DNA of 64,000 bases from Azorinus chamasolen. Taxonomy: Eukaryota > Mollusca > Bivalvia > Cardiida > Solecurtidae. The notes beneath the pieces are model-generated. The model saw nothing but the letters and a program-made list of their open reading frames with translations. It did no database searches and was not told the DNA's origin. Position 1 is the stretch's first letter. Each line of letters starts with the position of its first letter. Below are positions 41,740 to 53,913 of this stretch, one piece after another. The stretch covers positions 1,612,001 through 1,676,000 of the forward strand of contig OY755241.1 of NCBI GenBank assembly GCA_963576725.1, read 5' to 3'. The position numbers and the translations under genes were made by a program.

Positions 41740-43129
41740 AGTCCAATTTTGCGACCAAGTTTCAAGGTTGTAAATAGGCATACTTTAACAAAAAAAATTA
41801 ACCAAAAATTCTAAATTAAAAAGTGCCATAATTGTGTCTAAATGCTTAAGATGAAGCTTGTGATGGTGAACAAATGTTTCAAGTTTAAAAGCTTTATCTG
41901 AAAGGATTATGTAAATAAGTGGACTTTAACCAAAACCTTAACCAAAAATTCCAAGCTAAAAAGCGTCATAATTATTTCAAAATGTTAGACAGCGTTATGT
42001 ACTCTTGCCTACAGGTGTGAGCAAGTGTTCCTAGTTTAAAAGCTTAATCTAAAAGGGTTATGTAAATAAGTGGACTTTAACCAAAATTTCTAAGTTAAAA
42101 GGGGGCATAATTCTGTCAAAATGTTGGACAGAGTTATGTACTCTTGCCTACAGGTAAAGCTTGTGATGGTGAACAAGTGTTCCAAGGTTAAAAGCTTTAT
42201 CTCAAAGGGTTATGTAAATAAATGGACTTTAACAAAGCCTTAACCATAAATTCTAAGTTAAAAAGGGGAATGATTATGTCAAAATGCTTGAAAGAGTTAT
42301 GTACTCTTGTCTACAGGTTAAGATTGTGATGGTGAACAAGTGTTCCAAGTTTAAAAGCTTTATCTCAAAGGGTTATTTAAATAAATGGACTTTAACAAAG
42401 CCGTACCAAAAATTCTAAGTTAAAAAGGGGCATAATTCGGTCAAAATGCTTGACAGAGTTATTTTCTCTTGCCTACAGGTACAGGTTGTGACGGTGAACA
42501 AGTGTTCCAAGTTTAAAAGCTTTATCTCAAAGGGTTATGTAAATAAATGGTCTTTAACAAAGCCTTTACCAAAAATTCTAAGTTCAAAAGGGACATAATT
42601 CAGTAAAAATGCTTGACAGAGTTATTTTCTCTTGCCTACAGGTGAAGGTTGTGACGGTGAACAAGTGCTCCAAGTTTCAAAGCTTTATCACAAAGTGTTA
42701 TGTAAATAAGTGGACTTGTTCCACATAAATTGAGGTTAACATTTTTGCTTAACGCAAATGCTAAACGCAAATTCTAAGTCCAATTAAGCGACCTTGACCT
42801 TGGATAAATGAGCCGGGACTTGGCAGGCTACTGTAGCATGTCGATAAACATTTTGATTAAATTTGGGAAGGATCCACCAAGCGGAACTTGAGTTAGAGAT
42901 GTTACAGACAGACAGACCGGTTAACATTTTTGCTAAACGCAAATTCTAAGTCCAATTGTGTGACCTTGACCTTGGATAAACAAACCGGGACTTGGCAGGC
43001 TACTGTAGCATGTCTAGATAAACATTGTGGCTAAATTTGAGAAGGATCCACCAAGCGGAACTAGAGTTAGAGATGTTACAGACGGACAGACAACCAGACG
43101 GACAGACAGCGCCATTCCATAATACGTCC
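41740..43129. mobile_element. Tandem-repeat element inserted in the RNase H LINE
   Basis: About seven units of roughly 150 bp (aagtgttccaagtttaaaag, CTTTATCTCAAAGGGTTATG, ATAATTCTGTCAAAATGCTT, TTGCCTACAGGT). Then come two copies of a distal block with GACCTTGACCTTGGATAAA and GTTAGAGATGTTACAGAC. It ends near the hairpin CGTCCCGTTTTTTTCAAACGGGCG. The repeats-plus-end-hairpin plan matches the other hairpin-ended elements. Confidence 0.7.
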
Positions 43130-43495
43130 CGTTTTTTTCAAACGGGCGTATAAAAATGAATGAGTTAAAAAAGAATGTCCAATTCTTATTCTGGCCAATA
43201 CGACCTCATCACGCCGAATTGGCAAGCATGAACAAAAATGTTCACCTAAAATAGGTTTAACAGCATGGGGCTTGTTATGAATTTCCTCATTCCAAGACTC
43301 CTGCCATTTATATAGAATATGTCTAGTAATTTGTGGTTTGAAATCCGAATACGGTATTCTCATATCAGATTCAGGCTATTCAAGGGCAGACTTCGCTGCA
43401 ATGTCCGCCCTCTCGTTGCCCTGTATTCCACAATGACTAGGTATCCAACAAAATATTACATCTTTTGAATTAGACATTTCATGGTATTTTAAAAC
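43130..43495 (-). pseudogene. RNase H LINE, middle C-terminal fragment
   Basis: The minus frame gives WIPSHCGIQGNERADIAAKS, the RNase H C-terminal motif, then IPYSDFKPQITRHILYKW and LPIRRDEVVLARIRIGHS. This is the region following RNase H in I-group-like LINEs. It is separated from its N-terminal side by the Tx1-type LINE and from its C-terminal side by the 41740-43129 repeat element. Confidence 0.75.
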
Positions 43496-44745
43496 GACTA
43501 GGTATCCAACAAAATATTACAAACTGTACCCATTTTTGTGTCACCTGCCGAGAGGCAGTATGTCACTTAGGGACAAGTTACCGTTGTCTGTCTGTCCGTC
43601 CGTCCGCCTGTCTGTCTGTCTGTGATGTCTGTCCGTCACACTTCTTTTTTTGGCTGTTATTTCTAAACTGGTTGTTGTAGAGCTTTCAAAGTTCACATGC
43701 GTCTTCCTCTCATTGTGAACCATTGATGTAAATAAGGGACATCATTCTGCATGCAATACCTTTTGGTTCATCCCCTTTGTTCACCTTTAATTTTGTTTGG
43801 CTGTCGTTTATAAACTAATTGTTATAGAGCTTTCAAATTTCAAACGTGTCTTTATCTCAGTGATGACCTCTGATGTAACTAAGGTCCATCACTCTGTATG
43901 CAATACTTTAAAAGTTATTTCCCTTTGTTCTGATTTCACACTATTGTATAGAATGTATTTGTGTCAGCTGCAAGCAGGTGGCACATGTGATCCTTCGGAA
44001 ACTCTTGTTATAGTATCGCAGTACAGTTTTACTTCTCACAGTAAAACAATTTTAACGATCTCTATTTGTATAAAATTGTTGAACGTTAAATTTATATTTC
44101 CAATTATATATCTCCTCATAGATCTTGCATACGGTTGAATGACATTTAAATGTTCTGTTTTGTTCTCGTGTATTGCTTTTTGTATAAATAAGGATGTAAT
44201 TTATACCATAACAGCAACAGCATACTGCACGTACTGGAATGTAACAGTATTATAGAAAAATTAGATGTACAATCACAGCTAGTGTGATTAGGACTGTTAG
44301 TAAGCAAAGAGATATCATGACAGTCGTCTACTTTTTATTATTATATAATTTTTAATGGAAATTATATGTGCATACATATCTACATATCCTCGTAAAGTTA
44401 CGTAGTGCACCTGTTTCATGGGCACGATAAGCATGCTGATTTGTTCATAGACCAATATGTTTCAGACATAATGGTCTACAAGCAAAGCAGCAGCATCAAG
44501 AAAAATAGACAGACAGAATATTGGATGGGGAAATACTTGTATTATATAATCTTTGAATAATTTTCCAAATGTCTTTTTAATGTGCGATTTCTGCCATTGA
44601 ATTTCTTTGGTGAAATGTTTGTGTGTGTTTATTTTGTACCTGTATTTCTATGTTTTTGCATTTTTCGTTTATCTTGCTGCCCAGGTCAATGTAACAACTA
44701 TTTTTCTTCATATAAAAGTATGGTTCCCCTTTCAACAAAACCAAA

Positions 44746-45708
44746 ATGGAAAGTCTAAAGATTTTGTCGCTTAATTGTAGAGGACTAAACGGTAAACAGA
44801 AAAGATTGAATGTTTTTAATCATCTCAAATCCCTAAAATATGATATATTCTGTCTACAAGATACCCATTTTACCCAAGATTTATATAAAACAGTTTATAC
44901 AGAATGGGGATCTGAAGTTTACCTAAGCTGTAATTCTTCAAATAGCCGTGGTGTAGCAGTGCTTTTCAGAAAGTGTGATTTTAAGATTCATAATGAAATA
45001 ATTGACCCGTATGGAAATTATGTTTTACTTGATTTGAGTGTACAAGAAGTTAGATTTACTCTAGCGTCGATATATATATGGCCCAAATAGTGATTCACCT
45101 TCTTTTTATAATAACATTTTTGACATCATAGACACAATCGGAAATACGTCGTATATAATCTGCGGAGATTTTAACTTAGTGTTAGATCCAGATCTAGATT
45201 ATTATAATTATAAACATGTAAACAACAAAAACGCACGCGAATTTCTTTTAAATAATATCTCGAATAGAGGGTTAATAGATCCATTTCGGGAAATGAATCC
45301 AGATAGGAGACTTTATACATGGAGAAAACAAAAACCAATACAACAAGCTCGTCTAGATTTTTTCCTCATCTCGCAACCATTGTCTGTTTATTCTAATAAC
45401 TCCTCTATACAACATAGTTTTCGATCAGACCACTCCATAATTACAGCAACATTTCAATTTAACAATTTTGAACACCGATCAGGACTTTGGAAACACAATA
45501 ATTCCTTACTTAAAGACTTACAATACATTCAAACAATAAACCAGAAAATAGATGATGTAATAGAACAATATGCGTTGCCAGTTTATAATAAAGACTCAAT
45601 TAAAGATATGCCAAAACAGGAGATACAATTTGTCATTAGTGATCAATTATTTCTGGACACTGTGTTAATGGAGATAAGGGGCAAGTCAATATCATATGGT
45701 TCGTATAC
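44746..45708 (+). pseudogene. Tx1/L1-type LINE endonuclease domain, one frameshift
   Basis: It starts MESLKILSLNCRGLNGKQKR, then DIFCLQDTHF, SRGVAVLFRK, YGPNSDSPSF, ICGDFNLVLD, RLDFFLIS and SDHSIITATF, the order of an APE-type endonuclease. The frame breaks near 45075 inside a TATATATATA run, where the family motif Y-G-P-N continues in the next frame. The reading then stays open to SYGSY, where a repeat element interrupts it. Confidence 0.85.
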
Positions 45709-46900
45709 AAGAGGGCCAAGATGGCCCTTCATCGCTCACCTGATTACCATAGATTTAAGATTTTTGCAGGGTAGCCCATGGGTAGGGTCAATATTGAACT
45801 TAGGGACAATATATGAACAATGTTGATAGTGGATCATGAGCAGTGGATTATGAGCAGTGGTTCTGCAGAACAAGATTTTCAAAGATTTAGTATATTGATT
45901 TTATCAAGACAATGATTCTGACCAAAGAAGATTGGGCTAAAAATGTGCTCTCTAAAGTATTTTTCTAAGATTTAACCTAGTGACCTACTTTCTATTCCCA
46001 CCCTACCCATGATCACACTCAACCTTGATATCACCAAGACAAACAGTCTGAGCAAGTTTGAGGAAGACTGGGCTAAAAATGTGGCCACTGGAGTGTAAAC
46101 TAGATATGACCCAGTGACCTACTTTTTGACCTCACATAACCTACTTTCAAACTTGTCCAAGCTTTTATAAGGACAATCATTCTGACCAATTTTCATGAAG
46201 ATTTGGCTATAAATGTGACCTCTAGGGTGTTGACAAGGTTTTTGCTACTATTTGACCTAGTGACCTAGTTTTTAAACCCACATAACCCACTTCCAAACTC
46301 TTTTGAGATTTTATCAAGACAATCATTACGACTAAGTTTCATGAAGATTGGACTAAAATTGTGACCACTAGAGTGTTCACAAGGTTTTTCTACTGTTTGA
46401 CCTAGTGACCTAGTTTTTAACTCCACTTGACCCACTTTCGAACTTGTCCGAGACTTTATCAAGACATTCGTTCTGACCACGTTTCATGAAGATTGGACTA
46501 AAATTGTGACTACTAGAGTGTTCACAAGGTTTTTCTACTGTTTGACCTAGTGACCTAGTTTTTTACCCCACATAACCCACTTTTCAAACTCCTCCGAGAT
46601 TTTATCAAGACAATCATTCTGACCAAGTTTCATGAAAATTGGGCTAAAAATGTGACCTGTAGAGGGTTCACAAGGTTTTCCTACTATTTGACCTAGTGAC
46701 CTAGTTTTTAACCCAACTTGACCCACTTTCGAACTCGTCCGAGATTTTATCAAGACATTCATTCTGACCAAGTTTCATGAAGATTAGACTACAATTGTGA
46801 CCACTAGAGTGTTCACAAGCAAATTGTTGACGACGCACGACGCACGACGGACATTCAAGTCTCCCAAAAGCTCACCCTGAGCTTTGCTCAGGTGAGCTAA
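45709..46900. mobile_element. Hairpin-ended tandem-repeat element inside the Tx1-type LINE
   Basis: It begins aagagggccaagatggccct, TCATCGCTCACCTGATTACC and ends GCTTTGCTCAGGTGAGCTAAAA. Removing it joins ...ISYGSYT to KKQTRSREMELINK, an in-frame continuation expected for this LINE, so the boundaries are good to a few bases. The left part is near-identical to the copy at 53914. Confidence 0.85.
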
Positions 46901-49719
46901 AAAAGAAGCAAACAAGATCAAGAGAAATGGAATTAATCAATAAAATTCGTGAATTAGAACAAAATTTAACTGAAGAAAAATTAGAAGAACATTCACTTTT
47001 AACCAATGAATTCAACACAATTAACGATGAAAAAACGATGGGGTCAGTCATAAGGTCGAGAGTTAAATGGAGTGTAGAAGGAGAAAAACCAACAAAATAT
47101 TTTTGTGGATTAGAGAAATCCAATAACATATCAAAGACAATTCAAAAAATTATAAGAGAGGATGGGTCGGAAATTATTAATCAATCAGATATTTTAGCTG
47201 AAACAAAACATTTTTACGAAACTTTATACAAAGCAAAAGAGGAAACAGTAACAAATGACCAATTAAATGTCTTTTTTGAAAATGAAAATATACCTAGATT
47301 AAATGATAAAGATTCAAAAAGTGTGGAAGGTGAAATCACTCTGGACGAAGCAACTAATACTTTGAAAAATATGAAAAATAATCGTAGTCCGGGAACTTCC
47401 GGATTCAGTGCAGATTTTTATAAGGTATTTTGGACTAAGATAGGTTGTTTTGTTGTCAGAGCTCTTAATGAAGCATTTAGTATGAACGCTTTGGCAACCA
47501 CTCAGACTCAAGGTTTAATTACATGTATTCCAAAAGGAAATAAATCAAAATGTTTTCTTAAAAACTGGCGTCCCATCACATTACTTAATACTGTTTATAA
47601 AATTGGGACTGGGTGTATTGCAAACAGACTCAAGTCGTTGTTACCAAACATAATACATACTGACCAAACTGGTTTCCTTAAAGGACGATTCATTGGGGAA
47701 AATACTAGACTTATATATGATATACTTCATTATACCGAAGAAAACAACATACCTGGGATTTTACTTTTAATAGATTTTGAAAAAGCTTTTGATTCCCTTT
47801 CGTGGTCATTTGTAAATAAAAGTCTGAAACATTTTAACTTCGGCCATGATATGCAAAGATGGTTTAATATTTTCTATAAAGACGCAACCTCTACTGTAAC
47901 TCAGTGTGGATTCCTCTCTGACTTTTTCAACGTCCATAGGGGCTGTAGACAAGGTGATCCTTTGAGTTGTTATATCTTCATTTTATGTGCAGAGATCTTA
48001 TCTATTCATTTAAGATCAAATCCTAAAATTCGAGGCATTACCATTAATGGTACAGAATATAAATTGTCACAATTTGCAGACGACACCAGCGTGATCTTAG
48101 ACGGATCTAGTGAATCGTTGAATGAAACTTTGAACGCACTTTCAAATTTCTCTTCAATATCCGGCTTAAAAGTTAATTTTGATAAAACAAAGGTGGTCTG
48201 GATAGGCAAGAAGAAATATAGCTCAGATACAATAAAAACTAAATGGAAACTAACATGGAATCATCAACAGTTTAGTATGCTAGGCATAGACTTTCATGTC
48301 GACCTGTCTAAAATGATTGACTTGAATTATAAATCTAAAATTGCAGAGATAGAAGATACAATTAAAAAGTGGAGCAGACGAATTCTTTCTCCCATAGGAA
48401 AAATTACAGTTGTCAAAACTTTAATAATTGCAAAGCTAAATCATTTATTTCTTTCATTACCCAACCCGTCTGATGAAATTTTGAAGAAACTAGAAAATAC
48501 CTTATTCCATTTTATCTGGAATGGCCCTCACAAGATTAAGAAAGAAATAGTTATCAAAGACTATATAGAAGGCGGTCTTAGAATGCTCAATATCAAAGCT
48601 TTTATAGATTCTTTAAAGATCACCTGGATAAGAAGATTAGTAAATTGTGAAAGTAGATGGTCAACAATTGCCAAGAAATATGTAGATATAGAAAGACTAA
48701 TGAATTGTGGTAAACATTATCCTGAACTATTGTCATTTACATGCAGTAATAAATTCTGGGCACATGTTTTCGAAGCATTTGCAAAGTTAATGTGTACTCA
48801 GTGTATGGGAAAAGAAAGTATAGTCAACTACCCCATTTTCTATAATCACATGCTTTTGATTAGGTCACAGAGTGTTTTCCTAAAATCGTGGTTTAGTGCT
48901 GGTCTATACTGTATTGGTGATTTGCTTAACGAGAACAACTCAATTATAGGGTTAGAACAGTTGAGAGTAAAATACAATCTTAAAACTGACTTTTTGACTT
49001 ATAATGGTGTTATATGTGCATTAAAAGCAACAGCAAGAAAATTGGATATAAATTTAAAAGAAGCCGAACTTTTCCGGAAACCCTATAAACCGCCTTATAT
49101 TGATATCATTATTAAAGACAGTAAAGGTGCCAAACGAATTTATGAAGCTTTGAATAGAAACAAAATTGAGCCAAAATGTATATACACGTGGAATAATAAA
49201 TTAACAGCACATATATCGGATAAAAAATGGAAAAACATATTTTTGCTACCATTCAAAATTACTACCGATACAAAAATACAATGGTTTCAAGTACGAGTCA
49301 TTCATAGACTTTTAGGAGTAAATTCATACCTCATTAAAATGAATTACACGGACGATCCACTTTGTACCTTTTGTAAAAGTAATCAAGAAACGATTGAACA
49401 TCTGTTTTGGTACTGCCCAATTACCCTAAAGCTGATACAAAATATGTTCGATCTATCCCATTTCAGGGATTTAAGTTTGGAAATTATGCTATTTGGATAC
49501 TCAAATACTTTACATATAGCTAATGATCTGGTTCTCATATTCTTTAAAATGTATATTTTCCAATGCAGAAACTTGAAATTTCTTCCTACTGAGCAAGGTG
49601 CAAAGAAATACATATCTTTTAAATACAATCTACTTAGACAGACCGCCATACAAAATAACAAGGAATATATGTTTGAAAAAACATGGCAAAATACCATGCA
49701 CATTTTACAAAAATCTTAA
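46901..49719 (+). CDS. Tx1/L1-type LINE reverse transcriptase and C-terminal domain
   Basis: 930 uninterrupted codons from the first Met at 46927. RT landmarks: NWRPITLLNTVYKIGTGCIA, DQTGFLKGRFIGENTRLIYD, LLLIDFEKAFDSLSWSFV, HRGCRQGDPLSCYIFILCAE, SQFADDTSVIL and ISGLKVNFDKTKVVWIG. A zinc-binding CTFCKSNQETIEHLFWYCP sits near the C-terminus as in zf-RVT domains. The frame is really the 3' part of an ORF2 whose N-terminus is at 44746. The RT itself looks intact, so the copy is young. Confidence 0.92.
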
Positions 49720-50209
49720 AATACAGTACGTATTCTACCAAGATCTTAAAAGATCACTACAGTGTTACATGTAGAATGTAGACAATAAGAACACAATAAA
49801 TAAATAACCGACCTGGCAGCTATGTTTCTTGTTTTTTTTTTTTTTAATTTGTTTAATTTGCAGAACTTAATTGGTCCTTGCAGCGACTGTACATATGTGA
49901 TTACTGTTCTAGCTATAACGCTTAAATGTCTAGGAAAAGAGTTTTTAGCCAAAAGACTTGTGCGATTGCTAGTTATGCCTTTGGAATAACCCCAGCTTTA
50001 CATTTATAACATCTCATTCAAGAATGTCGTCATATTTTGTTATATGTATGATATCCACTGTTTGTGAATTCGTATGTACTATATGTCAGTTTGTAAGGTG
50101 TGGAGGGGGATGGTTCTCCGACCCTCACACATCAAATGGACGGGGAAAATAAACGAGGTCCCTCGCTGCAGGGCCTGAATGGTTAAAAAAAAAAAAAAAA
50201 AAAAAAAAA
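49720..50209 (+). other. 3' UTR and poly(A) of the Tx1-type LINE
   Basis: The UTR ends with GGTTCTCCGACCCTCACACA, GGGGAAAATAAACGAGGTCC and CTGAATGGTT before A25. The tail is followed directly by the downstream target-site duplicate. Confidence 0.75.
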
Positions 50210-50880
50210 TTACATCTTTTGAATTAGACATTTCATGGTATTTTAAAACAAGTTTTTTAAGAAGAACATTTACTCAGAGATTGTAAAACAGAAAGAGAAT
50301 CCGAATGAATGAATGGTGTTTTACGGCCCATCGACAATGATGGTCATATAGAGCCGAATAAATAATGTAAATAAATCTATATGATGAAATCAAATAAAGA
50401 CAATCTCACTAGATTATGAAAATGTCAGTCCCGCTCAACAGGATTGTAAATAAAATAAGGACAAAAAATAATCGACATTCTAAAAATATACCTTTTAAAT
50501 TTTAGAATATATATTAATGGCTTTTAAAAAATCAAATATTTTTGGTATTTCTACCAGCTTAAACAGTTCCCTCAGGGAGAGAATCCGAAAAGATTATATG
50601 TTTACTATATGATTTGCCAGCAATATAATCAAGAGCTAAGTCAATAGCTTTAATCTCTGCTGAAAAAATGGAGGCATTGTCGGGAAGCCGAAACTTTGTC
50701 TCTGTGTCATCAGCCACAAAGGCAGCTGCGACTCTCTCATCATCTTTTGACCCATCAGTATAAACTTGTTCATAATCTTCAAATCTTGAAATTATTTCAT
50801 TTAAAAAAGAATTGAATTCAAGCGAACTTGTTTCAGACTTTTTATGCCGTGTTAGTTCAAAAATAACTTTTCGTGGTTGA
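50210..50880 (-). pseudogene. RNase H LINE fragments, rearranged
   Basis: 50583-50880 (minus) encodes VYTDGSKDDERVAAAFVADD and SIFSAEIKAIDLALDYIAGK, the first half of RNase H. 50304-50582 is a separate copy of the C-terminus plus 3' tail (ending CCATTCATTC). 50210-50303 returns to the RNase H middle (DSLSVLQSL, KYHEMSNSKD). So a LINE 3' end is inserted in, or fused into, another copy of the same LINE, splitting the FSDSL motif. Confidence 0.75.
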
Positions 50881-51085
50881 GCTTACCAGACTTAACAGGA
50901 TGAGCTTACCAGACTCATGTATTACTTTTTCCCTGTCGTGCCCTTAACGGCTTACCTGCAGGTGCTCTGACTTCAGGAAAGTCATTGAGTACATATTTGA
51001 CGGATTGTCACAGTTATTATGCTATGTTTTACATGTTGTCCTGTGTTCACCGTCGTCTAAGTTGTGGGTAAGTCCAGCGGGGATA
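50881..51085 (+). repeat. PLE family 2 3' UTR fragment
   Basis: gagcttaccagactcatgta through GGTAAGTCCAGCGGGGATACC matches 24421-24605. It starts within the SECIS 3' strand, so it lacks a complete SECIS, and it abuts the family 1 copy without spacer, as in tandem PLE arrangements. Confidence 0.75.
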
Positions 51086-51421
51086 CCTTATCTATATGTT
51101 CATTAAAAGAAATATCCCCTCATAGGAACGGATAGTTTGATACAAAGCTTTACTCTACATGTTCTCAGACCGCACATTGTGAAATTATCTGCACACCAAA
51201 GATTCTTTTTGAAAATTCCTTTTATTAATAAAGGTATTGATTTTATTGACCTCCAAAGTATTTTTAGAGACAAAAATGTAATTGACACTATTCCTAAATA
51301 CTTTAAAAATACAGAACCACCCATCATCTGCTACAAATATAACAAACCCATCAGAAATACAATTTTCAACTATAATAAAATTGTGGCCGACCTTAATATT
51401 ACTGATAATATTCCTGATAAT

Positions 51422-51424
51422 TGA
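51422..51424 (+). other. In-frame TGA, candidate selenocysteine codon (C-x-C motif)
   Basis: NIPDN-[TGA]-DCATS, identical in context to 7781-7779 on the other strand. Confidence 0.65.
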
Positions 51425-51819
51425 GATTGCGCCACCTCAATATTTTCCTATTCTCCGGCTGGTCATGTGATTACTGGTAATTTTGAGATAATTAAAGATA
51501 AACGTCTACGATCTCTTTTGAATAAAGGTCCCAAATATAGAATACCATCCTTGATAGATTTTAACTCTTGTCGAGTTCAGATTGCGGAGGCTTTACAAAA
51601 TTTTAGTATCAAATGGTGTCGAAGAGAACATGTTGAGTTTAATGCTCTTTCTTGTTGGATATAATTGATAAACGCATTTCCTTTTACAGCTCTAATAAAC
51701 TCCTTCTTCCACCTAAACCGAGAACTTCTTTTAGACATCTTAAAAAGGGTTTACAGGATTTCCATTCAAAATACGTTTTTGTTCCTGCTGATAAGGCATC
51801 AAATAATGTGATTATTATT

Positions 51820-51822
51820 TGA
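51820..51822 (+). other. In-frame TGA, candidate selenocysteine codon 2
   Basis: NNVIII-[TGA]-RLHYIDVLKQ, as at 7367-7365. A 16-bp deletion upstream puts it out of frame with the first TGA in this copy only. Confidence 0.6.
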
Positions 51823-52128
51823 CGATTACATTATATCGATGTCTTGAAGCAGGTAATTATTAATACCAAGTCATACATTTCAGTTACCACTGACGAAAAG
51901 ACCATTTCAGACCATGTCAAAAAGTGTGAACAATTTGGAACCGATATTAAAATTACACAACATAAACTTCCTACAATGTATTGGTTACCAAAACTACATA
52001 AAAAACCATATAAAGCGCGTTTCATTGCAAATTCTAGTTCATGTACAACTACTAAATTGTCTATACTTTTGACTTCTTGTTTAACGAAGGTAAAGGAACA
52101 TGTAAAATTCTACTGTGATAAGACTTGT

Positions 52129-52842
52129 TTGTTTATAAAACGCATTAAAACATTTAAAAAGAAAGGTTATGATCCTATTATATTGCAACGCACTGCATGT
52201 TTGGTTATCGACCCTTTTGCAGTCGGTAGCTACGCTTTCCTCTTTGCTTGCGCGATGACAGGCCGAGGGTAGTACTCTATGATGGTATACTCTTAAACCT
52301 GGATACAGGATGAGCTTACCAGACTCATGTATTACTTTTTCCCTGTCGTGCCCTTAACGGCTTACCTGCAGGTGCTCTGACTTCAGCAAAGTCATTGAGT
52401 ACATATTTGACGGATTGTCAGTTATTATGCTATGTTTTACATGTTGTCCTGTGTTCACCGTCGTCTATGTTGTGGGTAAGTCCAGCGGGGATACCTTTAT
52501 TTACACTATTTGTAAAGCTAGGGTGACTTTGAGAGAAGTGTGAGGTTAGGACGTCCGTAAACCGGTTTAAACCCCCAGTGGTGTTTTTGCTACTGACCGT
52601 GCCAAGGCGGTACTCTCTTTGTCACCCTTCCTTTTGTTTGCCTTGCGTCTTTGTGCTTGTGATTTGTTCATGTGTGGAACGTTTGTCCCTGGTTCTTGTG
52701 TGTCTTTTGGTGTTTTCTGTGTTCATTTCGTGTGTGTGTGCGTTTGGGTGTGTGGTTGTGTGTGTGTGTGTCATGCTGTCTATCGGTGTTGGTTGCGTCT
52801 TGCATGTGGCTTTGCCTGCTTGACTTTACTACTTTTCCATTT
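52129..52842 (+). mobile_element. 5'-truncated PLE family 2 insertion inside the family 1 copy
   Basis: It starts within the last 50 codons of the RT (FIKRIKTFKKKGYDPIILQR), includes the stop, the SECIS-like fold (52271-52333) and the whole 3' UTR, and ends TTTACTACTTTTCCATTTA. On removal, AAGACT-TATGAAAATTCTGG is restored as in the other family 1 copy. Target duplication is at most two or three bases. Confidence 0.85.
52271..52333 (+). promoter_or_regulatory. SECIS-like element in the family 2 insertion
   Basis: AGTAC...GTATT closing helix, ATGA at 52279, GA at 52322, AAACC loop. Two changes from 24380-24442: one in the loop and one near the top of the helix. Confidence 0.65.
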
Positions 52843-53913
52843 ATGAAAATTCTGGAATAAATCTCTTCTGGTCTATTAAGAACTCTTCAGAAGTCTTAAA
52901 CAAACTTAAGAACAAAAGGTATCTTGCATCCACTGTAAGCACGTACGATTTTTCTACTCTGTACACAACTCTTCCTCATATTTTAATTAAGGATAAGCTT
53001 ACTAACTTGATCCAGAAAGTATTTGCCCGGGGAAAAACATCATTCTTGGCATGTAATGCTGAAAAAGCTTTCTTTACTGACGAGCAAATGAAATATTACA
53101 CCAATTGGACTTGCTCAGAAGTTTGCGAAGCACTAACTTTTCTTTTGGATAACATATTTGTACGTTATGGGAATGCTATATACCGTCAGGTAATTGGTAT
53201 TCCTATGGGTACGAATTGTGCACCACTTGTCGCAGATTTGTTTTTGTACTGCTATGAGAGAGATTTGATGTTGAGTTTGAATCCTCAATCACAAGATGTT
53301 ATAAAAGCCTTCAATGAAACTTGCCGATATTTGGATGATATTTTTAACTTAGATAACCCTTTCTTCGATGCTCTGATTCCTACAATTTATCCTAAAGAAC
53401 TCAAATTGAATAAAGCTAACCCGTCCGACAATTATGCAGCGTTTCTTGACCTAGACCTTAAAATTAATAATGGAATTTCTTCTAAAATATATGACAAAAG
53501 AGATGATTTTGATTTTAATATTGTAAATTTTCCTCATCTTGACGGGGATGTTCCCCGTGCTCCATCTTACGGGGTTTATATATCTCAACTTATTCGTTTT
53601 GCTAGAGCTTGTTCATCTATTTTAACAGTCGAAATCTCATTTTAACTGAAAAACTGCTTAAGCAAGGATATAGATACCATAAACTAAGAAAAACTTTCTC
53701 TAAATTTTACTATCGAAATCTCTCGCTTATTGGCAAGTACAAATGTAATCTCAAGGTGCTTCTGCGACACGGTATTTCACATCCTGAATTTTATGGTGAT
53801 GTGATTTACAAACTTCGTAAAATTATTGGACATACCCATTTTCTCACTTTGTTCAAATATATAAAACAATTCATTAATTTTCTCACTTTGTTCAAATATA
53901 TAAAACAATTCAT

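Larger units (their letters stand above)
43496..50209 (+). mobile_element. Tx1/L1-type LINE insertion with long target-site duplication
   Basis: Bounded by a 41-bp direct repeat of RNase H LINE sequence at 43455-43495 and 50209-50249, and ending in a 25-base A tract (50185-50209). The 5' end starts with 25 bases (43496-43520) that repeat the upstream flank 43435-43459, as if the end had copied flanking DNA during integration. It includes a mollusc dispersed repeat at 43525-43760. No ORF1 is found in 43761-44745. A hairpin-ended element is inserted at 45709-46900. Confidence 0.8.
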
